DNA of 64,000 nt from Tritrichomonas musculus (GCA_039105265.1 JAPFFF010000004.1:7297501-7361500), one strand, 5' to 3'. Numbered from the stretch's first letter, positions 38,501 through 49,549 are shown. Notes: a model not told the origin generated them from the letters alone. Made by a program: numbers and translations.

Positions 38501-39943
38501 TTTTCTTTGTTTTTTCTGGTAATATTCTCTCGGAATTCCCTACTTTTTACAAAATCATATTTATTTTATGTTTATGGATGATGGTATCCTCAAGAGACAA
38601 AAAAAAAAAAAAAAAATTCTTTTATATTGTAATGCATGTGAGTTGATATTTTTAATCAAAATAAGAAAAAGTCATGGTTAATCATCTCCTTGAGCATTTT
38701 CCTTTAAAAATTTGAGAGAATTCAATCCTCATTGAAATAATTTTTGGAGCATCTTAAATCTTAATAAACTTATTCAACTTTGATTTCATAAATCCAAGGA
38801 AGTTGGCTAAAATTCTTTAATTGAATACAATTTAAATCGCTTCAATTTCTTTGAATTAAAATTTAAAATATTCAATATTTGAGATAAAAATAAATTCAAA
38901 GAAATCCAAAGGTTTTCAAAAAGTTAACAAGTATCGGAATTCCTTTTGAATTTTGAATACAGTTCAAAAATTGAGAAACTCAGAATTTTTTTTTTTTTTT
39001 TATTCATTTATCGGACTTAAAATAAAATATCATCGATTTTTTGGTCCAATTTTATATTCAAATTCATTCAAATAATCTAAATTCAATTCTTTCATTATTT
39101 AAAGTTGAAATTTATAATACATAAAACTTTTCTATTTTCAAAAATTTTACATTACAATTATGTACTCATGCAATTCATTTAATAATAATTACAAATTATA
39201 CTCTTTTCTATTTTTTTTGCCATATTAAATTATAAAATTACATGATATACATTCATATTTTTGCAGAAAAATAAAAAAAACTTGTTTTAATTTTAAATTT
39301 TTTTTATCAAGGATTCCGCTTTTTTTAATCAATATGAAATAAAATCAATAAATGGACAAACTTTAAAAAAATGTAAAATCGAATAAAGCTTTCTCAAAAA
39401 GTTGCAAATATTTTTGAATTAAATTGATTGTATTTGAACAAATAATAAGCAAATAATGAAAAATCATCTATTTTCAGTGATTACTAGTAGTATTATATAT
39501 CATTGCCTTATTATTTTCCATTTTATTTACTATTTTTACTTATTAAATTTTGAAAATGATCGGAAAAATTCAATATCATTGAAAAATATTTTTTTCGAAG
39601 GTATTACACTCCTAAGATTAGAATTTATTCACATTCATTGATAATAATATTAAAGTTAAAATATTCATTTATCGGCTATGTGGATATTATTTTTATAAAA
39701 AGAAAAAAAATTATTGAAATTTGAATCAAAATCACTTTAGAATGAAAATACCTTCTCAAAAAAATAAAAAACTCATTGAAATAGTTTGTTCGAGCTTTGA
39801 AAAATTGTTCCCTCTCAAATAACAAATACGATTTAATTGAAATTTTTTTTCTGAGTGTTATAAACTGCTTTTCAATAGTAACAATAGAATATTCTATTAT
39901 TTTTTTCAATAATTGAATAAAGTGATCAATTTATTTAAATTTC
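35594..39943. other. AT-rich intergenic region
   Basis: No convincing gene on either strand. It holds several A and T runs (about 37958-37975, 38600-38617, 38985-39001), an inverted pair of GTTAAC-containing 8-mers at 35734-35741 and 35781-35788, and a short imperfect inverted repeat at 37661-37675 and 37741-37755. Open frames here are short, AT-biased and without recognisable motifs. Confidence 0.6.
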
Positions 39944-39948
39944 TCATT
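39944..39948 (+). promoter_or_regulatory. Inr-like initiator of the Myb gene
   Basis: TCATT lies 13 bases from its A to the ATG at 39959, matching the trichomonad initiator consensus TCA(Y)(T/A) and the very short 5' leaders typical of these organisms. Confidence 0.45.
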
Positions 39949-39958
39949 TTTTCATCAT

Positions 39959-40543
39959 ATGTTTCAAACAATGGAGAAATACCATCAAAAAAAGAAATTC
40001 ACGAAGAATGAAGACACACAATTGATAAAACTCGTGAAAAAGTATGGAATGACAAACTGGGAAGAAATATCTCGTCATATGCAAAGAAGAACTGCCAGAC
40101 AATGTCGTGATAGGTACAAAAATTATTTGATAGATGATTTCAAGAAAGGTTCCTGGACAGAAAATGAAGATAGACAAATCGTTTCGCTATATCATAAAAT
40201 TGGTCCTCATTGGCTGACTATTTCAAAAAGCATGCCTGGACGAAGCGGAAATGATATAAAAAATAGATGGCACAAAACGTTAGTTAAAAAAATAAGAGAT
40301 TATGATGATATTTTTAATAATAATGATTCAACAACTCAAAGCGATACAGATAACAAAAATACTACTGATACTGAAAAAGAAATTGATATTACCAAAAAAA
40401 CAATTATCACCAATCAAGACAAAAAAACAGCTCAATTAATTAACAATAATGTTAATAATGTTTTCGATTTTTATGAAACTGAAGCAAATCAATGGAATTT
40501 ATTCCCAGATGAGGAAGAAAAAAAGCAACGTTTTGATATTTGA
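39959..40543 (+). CDS. Two-repeat Myb DNA-binding protein
   Basis: One hundred and ninety-four residues. Two Myb repeats are clear: about 12-57 (KKFTKNEDTQLIKLV, WEEISRHM, ARQCRDRYKNYL) and 63-110 (KGSWTENEDRQIVSLYHKIG, HWLTISKSMPGR, DIKNRWHKTL). The regularly spaced aromatic residues are present (W34; W66, W85, W104). The remaining 85 residues are Asn/Thr/Lys-rich and disordered-looking. Small R2R3-type Myb proteins of this size are a large family in trichomonads, where some control transcription of host-interaction genes by binding promoter sites. The gene stands alone in AT-rich DNA. The second ATG at residue 5 is an alternative start. Confidence 0.93.
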   Translation: MFQTMEKYHQKKKFTKNEDTQLIKLVKKYGMTNWEEISRHMQRRTARQCRDRYKNYLIDDFKKGSWTENEDRQIVSLYHKIGPHWLTISKSMPGRSGNDIKNRWHKTLVKKIRDYDDIFNNNDSTTQSDTDNKNTTDTEKEIDITKKTIITNQDKKTAQLINNNVNNVFDFYETEANQWNLFPDEEEKKQRFDI

Positions 40544-41245
40544 TATTGGCTGGCCGTTTTTTTTTTTTTTTTTTTTTTTTTTTGGAGAAAATTAAAATTT
40601 TACCATTTTTGTTATCAAAGCACTGGTCCTTCCTTCATTCTTCTTTATTAATCAAAATTATTCACTAGTATTTTGATTTATGTATACGACTCCAAAAAAA
40701 ATTATCCTATATTTGATAGAATAAAATTTTATCGAAATTACTTTTAAAAGGATTATGCTTGAAAATATTCAATGCATTCAAAAAATAAAAAATGTTCTGA
40801 ATTTTATGGGTTTATAACAAAAATCGCACATAAAAACAAAAAACTTGAAATCATTAATTTTTCTGATTTTTTATTTTAAATTCCATGCTTTGATTTCATA
40901 ATTTTTTTAAAAAATTGTTTTTAGTATTATATAAATATATAAGAAATAGAACAATAATAATGCTCTAGATATACATAAATAAAACCTTTATTTGACAAAA
41001 TTATTATTATTATTTTAATAATATTTGTTTTTTATTTAGATATTATTAGATTCTTTTTTTTTTATTTTTATAACGTATTTTTGGACTCATAAAAAGGTCA
41101 AAAATAGGTGAATATAAAAATTGTATAAATTTAATATTTGAATGTTTTTTTTTTATTGTCTTTTAAACTTATATTTTGCATGAAATATTTATATTTAAAA
41201 ATTATATACAAGTCAATTTAATATTAAATTAAGTATAAACTATAT
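40544..41245. other. AT-rich intergenic region with a 27-base T run
   Basis: A T27 run at 40557-40583 follows the Myb stop codon. The rest is AT-rich sequence without a gene-like frame or recognised repeat, up to the hAT-like element. Confidence 0.6.
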
Positions 41246-42015
41246 ATATCATTAGAGGTGCCGACACGGTGAAGTGAAATAGATTCTCTCCAAAATTGGT
41301 ATACAATCATTATTTTTTATAAGGATTAAAAATATATCAATTTTATTAAATTTCGTTCTGCCGATGCATCTGTGGAGTATTACTTTTTTTTTTCTGAGAA
41401 AAAATATGTAAACTATTGAAAATATTTTATCTATACGTAAACTATTGAAATAGATAAATTGACTATTAAATCTCTTATTTTTGCGTTTATAATGATAAAA
41501 ATGTTATATTTTTATTTTATATGTTATTTAAAAATATTTATATCATTCATAATCCACATAACTTCAAAATTGGATGAAAAAGTATTCAATTTTCAATTTT
41601 AAAAAAAAAGAGTAAAAAAATTTAGCAGATTTTATATAAAAAAGTACTAAAAAAATTATTAATTTTTTTAAATTATTTTTATTTATTTAATTTAAAATTT
41701 ATATATCAAATATTATTATCACTTTTCAATATTAATTAAAAAGATAATGATTTATTTAATTATTCTCTCAAAATAAAATGGATTAATTCAAATATTAAAT
41801 AGATATTTCAATTATATTCAAAATGAAATAAATTTTCTGAGCTAATAAATTGATCGGAAAAATTAATTAAAAAAATCGATCTCCACAGCTGAATCATCGG
41901 AATTTATTAATATCATTAATTAGAAATATTTTTATTATAGCAAGTATCAAAACTATATAAGAGTGAATGAATCAAAAATATAAGTTCTATGATGTATTTA
42001 CCTAAATAAAAAAAC

Positions 42016-42057
<42 letters not shown>

Positions 42058-42392
42058 CTTTAAAGCACATTTTTCTCATAATATATATAATCTTGACAAA
42101 ATTAAAGTTTATAATAAATATAGTAATATAATATAATTTTATATAATATACATTTTGTTTTCATGCGTTGCACATATGTCGAGATAGTAGTTTTTCAACG
42201 GAAGATTTAAATTGGATTTTTGGATATCAATATCTAGCATCTCGACTTAAAAGTAGATATATGTAAATATTTAAATATTATAAAATAATATGCAATAAAT
42301 ATATTATATATTTATTCTTATATTTCAAAAGATATAAATATTTTAATAATTCAAAATTTAAGTGAAGTCAGCGTCCGCACCTCAATATCATT
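41246..42392. mobile_element. hAT-like non-autonomous transposon with 8-bp target duplication
   Basis: The direct repeat ATATCATT (41246-41253 and 42385-42392) encloses an element of 1,131 bp, 41254-42384. Its ends are AGAGGTGCCGACAC and, read inward on the other strand, TGAGGTGCGGACGC: 11 of 14 matching, with the GAGGTGC core often seen in hAT ends. An 8-bp duplication is the hAT signature. The interior is AT-rich, lacks a transposase frame and contains an A39 run. It is either a deletion derivative or a MITE-like copy. Confidence 0.75.
42017..42055 (+). repeat. A39 homopolymer
   Basis: Thirty-nine consecutive A inside the hAT-like element. It could be slippage-prone; no coding or transcript context is visible. 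Confidence 0.95.
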
Positions 42393-43032
42393 TATAATTT
42401 AATAGATTCTTTTAAAATTGTATAAATTTGTTTTTTATTTTAGAATTATTTGAATGCTTTCAATAGTATCAAGAAAAAAATATCCCAATTTCAGATAAAT
42501 CATTAATAACTTGATATTATCTTTATTTTAATGATAACAATCATTATAATAAATGCTAATATATAAAATAAATAAAGCAAAATCTTAAATACACTGTTAA
42601 AAAAAAGCTTTTGAATGAAATCTTAAGATTTTGCTTATTGATTTCATTAAAAAAAAGCTTATTGATTTTAATTCAATTTTTGAATGAAATCTTCTCAAAA
42701 ATTATTTTTTCGTATTGACAATAACTCACCAAGGTAATTAAAATATAATCAATTAATGGTTTGAATATAAATAATAATTGACGTAGATTAATAAAAATTA
42801 TTAGTAAGTCATAATAATTATTATTATCTTAATATAATAAAACAAAACCCCAAAAAAATAAGACCTGAACTTATCCAGCCATCATATTGTTTTAAAATAT
42901 TTTGGATAATAATTAATTTAAGTATATTATTATTTGCATTTGTAATTATAATTGTAAACTATTTTATTTCTTTTTGATTAAGATATTTTAATAAAAAAAA
43001 TTTCAGTTATTTTTTTTTCATAAAGCTCATAG

Positions 43033-43034
<2 letters not shown>
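42393..43034. other. AT-rich intergenic region with scrambled short duplications
   Basis: Around 42597-42705 the words TTAAAAAAAAGCTT, TTATTGATTT and TTGAATGAAATCTT each occur twice in shuffled order, as from local slippage or template switching. No gene is seen. Confidence 0.55.

Positions 43035-43085
<51 letters not shown>
43035..43085 (+). repeat. T51 homopolymer
   Basis: Fifty-one consecutive T as written, about 40 bases before the tandem arrays at 43126. Read length or assembly could affect the exact count. Confidence 0.9.
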
Positions 43086-43089
<4 letters not shown>

Positions 43090-43125
43090 AATTTATCAAA
43101 AAGAAATAGAATTGTTTAATCTCAT

Positions 43126-43192
43126 AGCCAGATAAATTCCACAGCCAGATAAATCCCACAGCCAGATAATCCTACCGCCAGATAATATTATC
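43126..43192 (+). repeat. 17-bp tandem repeat, about four copies
   Basis: Units of the form AGCCAGATAAATCCCAC at 43126, 43143, 43160 and (diverged) 43177. The core CAGATAA is shared with the 23-bp array that begins ten bases later. Confidence 0.8.
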
Positions 43193-43202
43193 TTAAATAT
43201 TG

Positions 43203-43938
43203 ACAAACATTGATGCTAGCAACAGATAAATATTGATGCTAACAACAGATAAACATCGATGCTTACAATAGATAAACATTGATGCTTACAACAGATAAAC
43301 ATCGATGCTAACAACAGAAAAACATCGATGCTAACAACAGAAAAACATTGATGCTAACAACATACAAACATTGATGCTAACGACAGATAAACATCTATGC
43401 TAACAACATACAAACATTGATGCTAACGACAGACAAACATTGATGCTAACAACAGATAAACATCGATGCTAACAACAGATAAACATCGATGTTAACAACA
43501 GACAAACATTGATGCTAACAACATACAAACATCGATGCTGACAACAGAAAAACATCGATGCTGACAACAGAAAAACATTGATGCTAACAACAGAAAAACA
43601 TCGATGCTAACGACAGACAAACATCGATGCTAACAACAGAAAAACATCGATGCTAACGACAGACAAACATTGATGCTAACAACAGATAAACATCGATGCT
43701 GACAACAGAAAAACATCGATGCTAACAACAGACAAACATTGATGCTAACAACAGACAAACATTGATGCTAACAACAGATAAACATCGATGCTAACAACAG
43801 ACAAACATTGATGCTAACAACAGATAAACATCTATGCTAACGACAGACAAACATTGATGCTAACAACAGACAAACATAGATGTTAACGACAGAAAAACAT
43901 CGATGTTAATAACAGACAAACATTGATGTTAATAACTG
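43203..43938 (+). repeat. 23-bp minisatellite, 32 copies
   Basis: Thirty-two consecutive 23-bp units with no length change from first to last, consensus ACAAACATYGATGCTAACAACAG with recurrent variants at unit base 2 (c/t/a), at the T/C before GATG, and AAC/GAC/AAT near the end. Variants recur in non-adjacent units, as expected from unequal exchange or gene conversion. The unit is not a multiple of three and stop codons occur, so it is not coding. Confidence 0.95.
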
Positions 43939-44184
43939 ATTCGCGTTTTTTCTAATTACAAACTTTTGTTAGTTTTTTTACAGAAAGCATTAATAAAGTT
44001 TTTTATGCTATGTTAATTTTAGAATAAAATTTGACTAAATTATTGTTTATTTGAATACCTTTTATATAGATATTGTCTTTTTTCTAAAAGAAAAAAACTG
44101 TGTACTAGACACTTTTTGAACGCAGTTCAAAAAGTGGTGTTCCTTGTTTTTAAAAAAAATTTTCAAAAAAATCAAAATATTTTA
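43939..44184. other. Spacer with a palindromic hairpin
   Basis: A perfect 12-bp hairpin (CACTTTTTGAAC, loop GCA, at 44110-44136) lies here; its arm matches the inner part of the MULE-like terminal repeat at 55300. Nothing else is recognised. Confidence 0.6.
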
Positions 44185-45651
44185 TATAGTTGGTGGACAT
44201 AATTATGTTTTTGGGACATAATCATGTTTGCTCAACTTTTTGAATGATACACAAAAATAAAACACATTTTTCTCAATACTTTTTAAAGATAATTTGATAA
44301 TATTATATACCTTATTAATGTATTTAATGTACATCATTATTTAATTATATGAGCTATTATATTTGTGATTCATATGAAATTTTGCCATTAATGTAAAAAA
44401 AAGTCAAAATGCTTATTTTATTCTCAATAATTAAAACTTGGGATTTAATAATAATATCATTAATTCATAATCAGTAATGATATAATTTTGTCAGATAATT
44501 GATATCTAAAAACTTTCATATAAGAAAATTTTGATGCCCAAAATAAAGTTAAAAATCATATCACTTTTTTGTTTTTTTCCAATAAAAAATAAAAACTTTT
44601 AAATTTTTATTTAAATATTAGATATAATGCATATAGTATAATGATATTGAAAGAATAAAATTGGCGGTTCTACTCAAGATCTATTACCTTTATGAAAAAG
44701 AGTAACTTCTGAAATAACTTAAAAAGACTTTCAATTTTAGACATTGAGAAATTATTTTCATTATTTTAATAGTTCTTCTATACTTACCTAATATTTATTG
44801 ATTAATTGCTATTTTTAATGCTATTATAATAGAAAAAATAAAAAAGTGAAATTTGTATATTTCTTAGAAAAACCTGAAATCTTGATGGGCAACAATGATT
44901 TTTAGAGGATTAATAATATATTTCATTGCATGTGTTATCAAATAATGTAATTCTGAAATCATATCAATTATGCATGAGTGATCTATGAATGATTTTGAAT
45001 GAAAAAAAGAAAAATGAAATTTTTCCAAGATTGATTCTTTTTCAACCATATTATTATATTTAATATATTATATGCATCATATAGATGATTAATACTGCAT
45101 CTAATTTGAAATAAAATAAACTCATTTTTCAAAATTAGTAATTTTGTATGAATGATTTTTGTCATATTTTGAAAACACTTTTTCTTTTTATATAATTATT
45201 ATTTCAATAATTTTTTTTCTAAATTATAATATATACATTATATTCTAAAATAATATCTATGTTAGAGCAAATAAAAACAACCTTTTTTTTAAAGTAAAAG
45301 CATGAAATGTGATATGAAATGAGTTTTTTGAGTAGTGAAATGAAAATGAAACCATTTTTTCTAATTATCTATTTTATTTCAATAAATAATAATGATACAT
45401 TTTAATTATAGATGAAGAGTAAATTATATTTTTTTTTAAATAATAAAAAAATATTCAGAAATTAAAAATTCGATATCATATTTATAATCAAATTTAGTTT
45501 GATAAAAGTGAATGAAAATCGGGGAATAGAATGTATCCAATATGATATTGATTGTTCTACAATTGTTTTTTTAAACGTCCAATTTGAATATATAGAAATG
45601 ATGTGAAAACATAATTATGTCTCCAAAACAGAATTATGTCCACCAACTATA
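44185..45651. mobile_element. TA-target (Tc1/mariner-like) non-autonomous transposon
   Basis: Inverted ends at 44187-44229 and 45607-45649 begin TAGTTGGTGGACATAATT and agree at about 90% over 43 bases. The element of 1,463 bp is flanked by TA on both sides (TATA if the first two bases of the repeat are counted), as for Tc1/mariner insertion. The interior is AT-rich with no transposase-like frame. Superfamily assignment rests on the TA target and end structure only. Confidence 0.75.
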
Positions 45652-45966
45652 CATAGATGCTTTTATATTATTATGAATATTACAATATATAAGTTTCATC
45701 CATAAATTTTCTTCCAATTTTGAGAAAAATTGCTTTAAATAATCAAAGTTGCCCTTCGGAGGTTTTAAAAATTACGTTCTGTTCAAACTTTTTCAATAAA
45801 ATAGACCAACAAAAAAAAAAAAAATCAATTACGTTTTACGATTACATCTACGTGAAAATAATTAGAATACGACTTTTTTAGAAAAAGTTAATAAAAAGTT
45901 GCCCTTGAAAAATAAAAATATTGATCTTTAAATATAAATATTTTGTACTTTCAAATTTGAGAGCTC

Positions 45967-46029
45967 TAGCTAAGAGGTAATATTCAATTGTGGCTAAAGT
46001 ATTGAGTTCGAAACCTCTTTGCTTTTTTT
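45967..46029 (+). other. RNA polymerase III A/B-box-like pair with T run
   Basis: TAGCTAAGAGG (45967-45977) fits the A-box consensus and GTTCGAAAC (46006-46014) fits the B-box; a run of eight T follows at 46023. The spacing of about 39 bases is tRNA-like, but the D, T and acceptor stems do not pair, so this is not an intact tRNA. It could be a tRNA relic, a SINE-like head or chance. Confidence 0.25.
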
Positions 46030-46365
46030 TATTTTAATTATGTAATTACGTTTCATTTCGGCAATTTTTACTTTTTTATACGTCTTTTCATTAGGCCTTA
46101 TTTTTTTTACATCACAAATACTATAAACGTCTTTTTAACGTCTTTTTTCGTAAAATAACGATTTTTTGATTTGTAGTATTAATGAAACTTTTTGAATGCG
46201 AATAAATTTTTTTTTATTTTATGAAGAATCAAAAATAATATTATTTAATTTGAAAAACATTTAACTATTTTATCTTTTTATTTTTAAATTATTAAAAACA
46301 TTTTTAATATAAAAAAATAATTGTAGATCAAGATAAAAATAAAAAACTAATATCGAGAAAATAAC

Positions 46366-46429
46366 GTATTTACAATTGTAATTACAATTGTAATTTTTAA
46401 ACGGACAAGTTGTATACAATTGTAAATAC
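46366..46429. repeat. Perfect 15-bp inverted repeat with ACAATTGT cores
   Basis: GTATTTACAATTGTA (46366-46380) and its exact complement (46415-46429) flank a 34-base loop that contains another ACAATTGT. It could form a cruciform in AT-rich DNA. Confidence 0.7.
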
Positions 46430-47074
46430 AAAAACCAAGGCTTACTTTTCATTGAATTTTATAAAATTCAAATTACGTACGAAGGGTAAAATCAAAGATA
46501 AAATCCAAAATTTCAAATCCAATTTTTTCAACTAGTATTAAAAATAAAAGTATTTAATTAGCTTTAAAAAATTTGGTAGGATACAGCTATTTTTTTTATG
46601 TTTCAATTTTTTTGAAAACTCCATTTTCAAAAAAATCAATAATATCTATTTTTCTATTATTAGAAAGATTATAATATTTTTTAATTTTAATATCTATATA
46701 ATTAATATTATTGAAATATATTCATTATTTATTGAGATATATACAAATTATCAATAATCTTTAACGATATTTTTTTGAATATTTTACAAGTTTTTCATAC
46801 AATTTTGAGAGATATAGGTAGAAATTTTAATTCCCACTCAATTTTTTTTTTATTTTTATTTTTCTTTCACCCAAAATTTTCAAAAAAGATTACATTTTAA
46901 ATTTTAATTTTACTATTTATTTTTTATAGAAAATTACAATATGGTATGGTAATTTTAAATTTATAAAAAGATAAAAATGTTTGAAAAGTGTACTAAAGCG
47001 GACATTTATAAAACCAGTTTAATTGAATTTTCTGAAAATTATTATTCTTATAACTTTTTCTGAATTTTTTTATA

Positions 47075-49549
47075 ATGAGCGATTTACGCTTAGAAACCAA
47101 CTATATTCCCACCTATTATTCCCTATTCATTGACCCAGACATTCCAAAGAAGACCTTCATTTGCCATGAAAAGATCAACTTCCAAGAAAATACGAAGTCA
47201 GATCATTTATATTTGCATGCACATTCTACTCTTCAAATCAAATCCGTAACCCAATCAGGCAAGCCACTTTCCTATACTCATTCCGACAACAAAATCCTCA
47301 TCAAAGGGGAATCTCTCTCCTCATCCTCCGTAGATATCGAATTCGAAGGCTCCCTTGATCATCCCAACATCGGCTTTTACTACATCAATGATGAACTTGC
47401 CTCTACCCAATTTGAATCGATATTTGCCCGAAATGCGTTTGTATGCTTTGATGAACCATCTGTCAAAACCGCTTTTGACATTTCACTTCGAATACCAAAC
47501 CACCTCAGCGCCTTCTCAAATATGCCTGTCGAATCCAAGCAGCAAGACGGCCCTAAAACGATCTGGAAGTTCCAAAAATCGCCGAAAATGTGCTCATATT
47601 TGCTCGCCTTTGCCGTTGGCTCCTTTGAAGTTGTCACCGGCCACACCAAGCACAATTTGCCGGTCGATGTCATTGCTGTCAAAGGCAAGAGGGAGCTGAT
47701 GGACTATCCTTTAGAAGAAGGAATCAAAGCGATTGAATGGTACGAAGATTTTACGAATGTGAAGTTTCCTCTTCCTCGTCTTCAACTGATGTGTGTTCCA
47801 TCGTTCCAATTTGGTGCAATGGAGAACTACGGCCTGCTAATCTTTAGAGAGTCAGCTTTACTTGCAAAGCCTGGAGTTACTTCGCAATCTGGAGTATTCT
47901 GGGTTTCTGAAGTCATCTTTCACGAGATCGCTCATCAATGGGCCGGTGATTCAACGTCTCCTCTTTGGTGGAACGCAATTTGGCTCAATGAAGGATTTGC
48001 AACCATTTTGCCTTTCATTGCTTTGAGCGAAATCCATCCTGAATACGACATGATGGGCAATTTTGAGAATAACAGTTTCAATGTTGCTCTCAAATTTGAC
48101 TCTTCAAGCCACACTCATCCAATTCACGTTGAAATTCAGTCTGAAGATGAAATTGATTCGATCTTTGATGACATTTCATATGCTAAAGCTGGCTGCTTCA
48201 TTCGGATGATCTACAACTACATCGGCAAAGATTCTTTCCGAAAAGTTCTTGAGACTTATTTCACTCGCTTTGAAAATAAAAATGCCGATACATCTGATTT
48301 TGTGAGCATCTTTTCTGAGGTCATGAATGAGGATTGGTCTGAATTCTTCAACGCTTGGACTCATCAATCCAACTACCCTTTAATCGAAGTAACTCCAACC
48401 AAGCTTATCTTAAGGAGGTTCACTAACAAGGGTCCAAAAGATGACGTTAAATGGCCTCTTCCTTTATTCATAACAATTTGCGAAAACGGAAAAATAAGAG
48501 AAGAGAAGTTCATGATTAAAGACCAACTTGACTTTCATCCTAACTGCGATTGGTTCAAGGTGAATTCTGAGAATCGTTCGATCTGTCGAACGTTGTATTG
48601 CGATGAAATATTGGATAAATTGAAAGAGCAAATTTCATCCAAGAAATTGAATCGAACTGATCGTCATTCAATTTTAATTGATTACGAAGCTTTCGCTGAA
48701 GCTGGAATGATTTCTTATGACAAGTTCCTTCAAGTTATTAGCTTGTATCATTCTGAAAACGACCAGGTTGTGCTTAGCTCTCTTGTGAGCATTTTGGGCG
48801 CTTTAGAAACGCAATTTCCTGTTTATCTTCCACTTGTCTACAAGTTTGAAGAGAAGTTTCTCTCTGACATTCTGAAAGTGATCAACATGAAGCCGCAAAA
48901 AGATGAAAATCCTGGAATTTCTATCGTTCGTAATTCAATTTTGACCAAGCTTGCAATCTATTGTCAAAGAAAAGACGTAATTGACTACGGCGTTCAATTG
49001 TTCAGAGAATTCCAGAAAAATAATTGCATACCAGAAGGTTCTGATCCTAATTTGCTGACTTTCACATTGAAAACTGGATGCCTCTACACCGACGACGGTT
49101 ACGAATACCTCGGAAAGTTGATCAATGAAACTAAAAACCCAGAATACAGCCACCAATCAATTCTGGCTCGTGGCTTCGTTAAGAAAGAACTGGTCGATAA
49201 GCAATTGCAGCTCTCTTTAACATTGAATCCACAATCAGTCAGATTCGGGATTTTGGGCGTCCATTTCGGTCCAAATTGTGGCAAGAAAGCTTGGCTGTTT
49301 TTCAAGGAAAATGTCGAGACTTTGACTAAGAAATTGCTCGGTTTCGATAACCAACAGCTCATTGAAAAATTGACATCGTCATTCTCAACGCTCGAGGAAG
49401 AAAGTGAAGTGGTCAACTTTTTCAAAGAACATCCAATTTCAAACGCTCAACTTGCTATCCAGCAGGCAATCGAATCAATTGGTAGGAGAAGAGAAGTGAT
49501 AAAGAAGGATGGCCCCATCTTTGAAAAAGCACTCAAGTCCTTAATTTAA
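47075..49549 (+). CDS. M1-family zinc aminopeptidase (puromycin-sensitive type)
   Basis: Eight hundred and twenty-four residues. The exopeptidase motif GAMEN is at 247-251 and the zinc site HEIAHQW starts at 283 (H283, E284, H287) with the third ligand E306 in NEGFATI, exactly the HExxH-18-E spacing. No signal peptide or membrane segment is seen, so it is probably cytosolic, removing single residues from peptide N-termini. The N-terminal beta-domain, catalytic domain and long helical C-terminal domain (about 520-824) match the family in order and size. The gene is clearly more GC-rich than the DNA around it, as expected for a well-expressed trichomonad gene. The start follows a T-rich leader; no in-frame ATG lies just upstream. 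Confidence 0.95.
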   Translation: MSDLRLETNYIPTYYSLFIDPDIPKKTFICHEKINFQENTKSDHLYLHAHSTLQIKSVTQSGKPLSYTHSDNKILIKGESLSSSSVDIEFEGSLDHPNIGFYYINDELASTQFESIFARNAFVCFDEPSVKTAFDISLRIPNHLSAFSNMPVESKQQDGPKTIWKFQKSPKMCSYLLAFAVGSFEVVTGHTKHNLPVDVIAVKGKRELMDYPLEEGIKAIEWYEDFTNVKFPLPRLQLMCVPSFQFGAMENYGLLIFRESALLAKPGVTSQSGVFWVSEVIFHEIAHQWAGDSTSPLWWNAIWLNEGFATILPFIALSEIHPEYDMMGNFENNSFNVALKFDSSSHTHPIHVEIQSEDEIDSIFDDISYAKAGCFIRMIYNYIGKDSFRKVLETYFTRFENKNADTSDFVSIFSEVMNEDWSEFFNAWTHQSNYPLIEVTPTKLILRRFTNKGPKDDVKWPLPLFITICENGKIREEKFMIKDQLDFHPNCDWFKVNSENRSICRTLYCDEILDKLKEQISSKKLNRTDRHSILIDYEAFAEAGMISYDKFLQVISLYHSENDQVVLSSLVSILGALETQFPVYLPLVYKFEEKFLSDILKVINMKPQKDENPGISIVRNSILTKLAIYCQRKDVIDYGVQLFREFQKNNCIPEGSDPNLLTFTLKTGCLYTDDGYEYLGKLINETKNPEYSHQSILARGFVKKELVDKQLQLSLTLNPQSVRFGILGVHFGPNCGKKAWLFFKENVETLTKKLLGFDNQQLIEKLTSSFSTLEEESEVVNFFKEHPISNAQLAIQQAIESIGRRREVIKKDGPIFEKALKSLI

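Larger units (their letters stand above)
45652..47074. other. AT-rich intergenic region before the aminopeptidase gene
   Basis: No gene of convincing length. It contains an 11-bp direct repeat AAGTTGCCCTT (45746 and 45896), a pol III-box-like pair near 45967-46030, and an ACAATTGT-rich hairpin at 46366-46429, all listed separately. Confidence 0.55.

Noticed and set aside
43203-43938. CRISPR array
   Set aside because: The units are contiguous 23-mers without spacers; this is a minisatellite in a eukaryotic genome.
45960-46032. Intact tRNA gene
   Set aside because: A and B boxes match, but with positions fixed by them the D, T and acceptor stems do not pair, so it is only listed as a pol III-like pair.
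47355-47699. Overlapping frames inside the aminopeptidase gene
   Set aside because: They are shadows of a GC-richer coding region with few stops; only the main frame has the M1 motifs.
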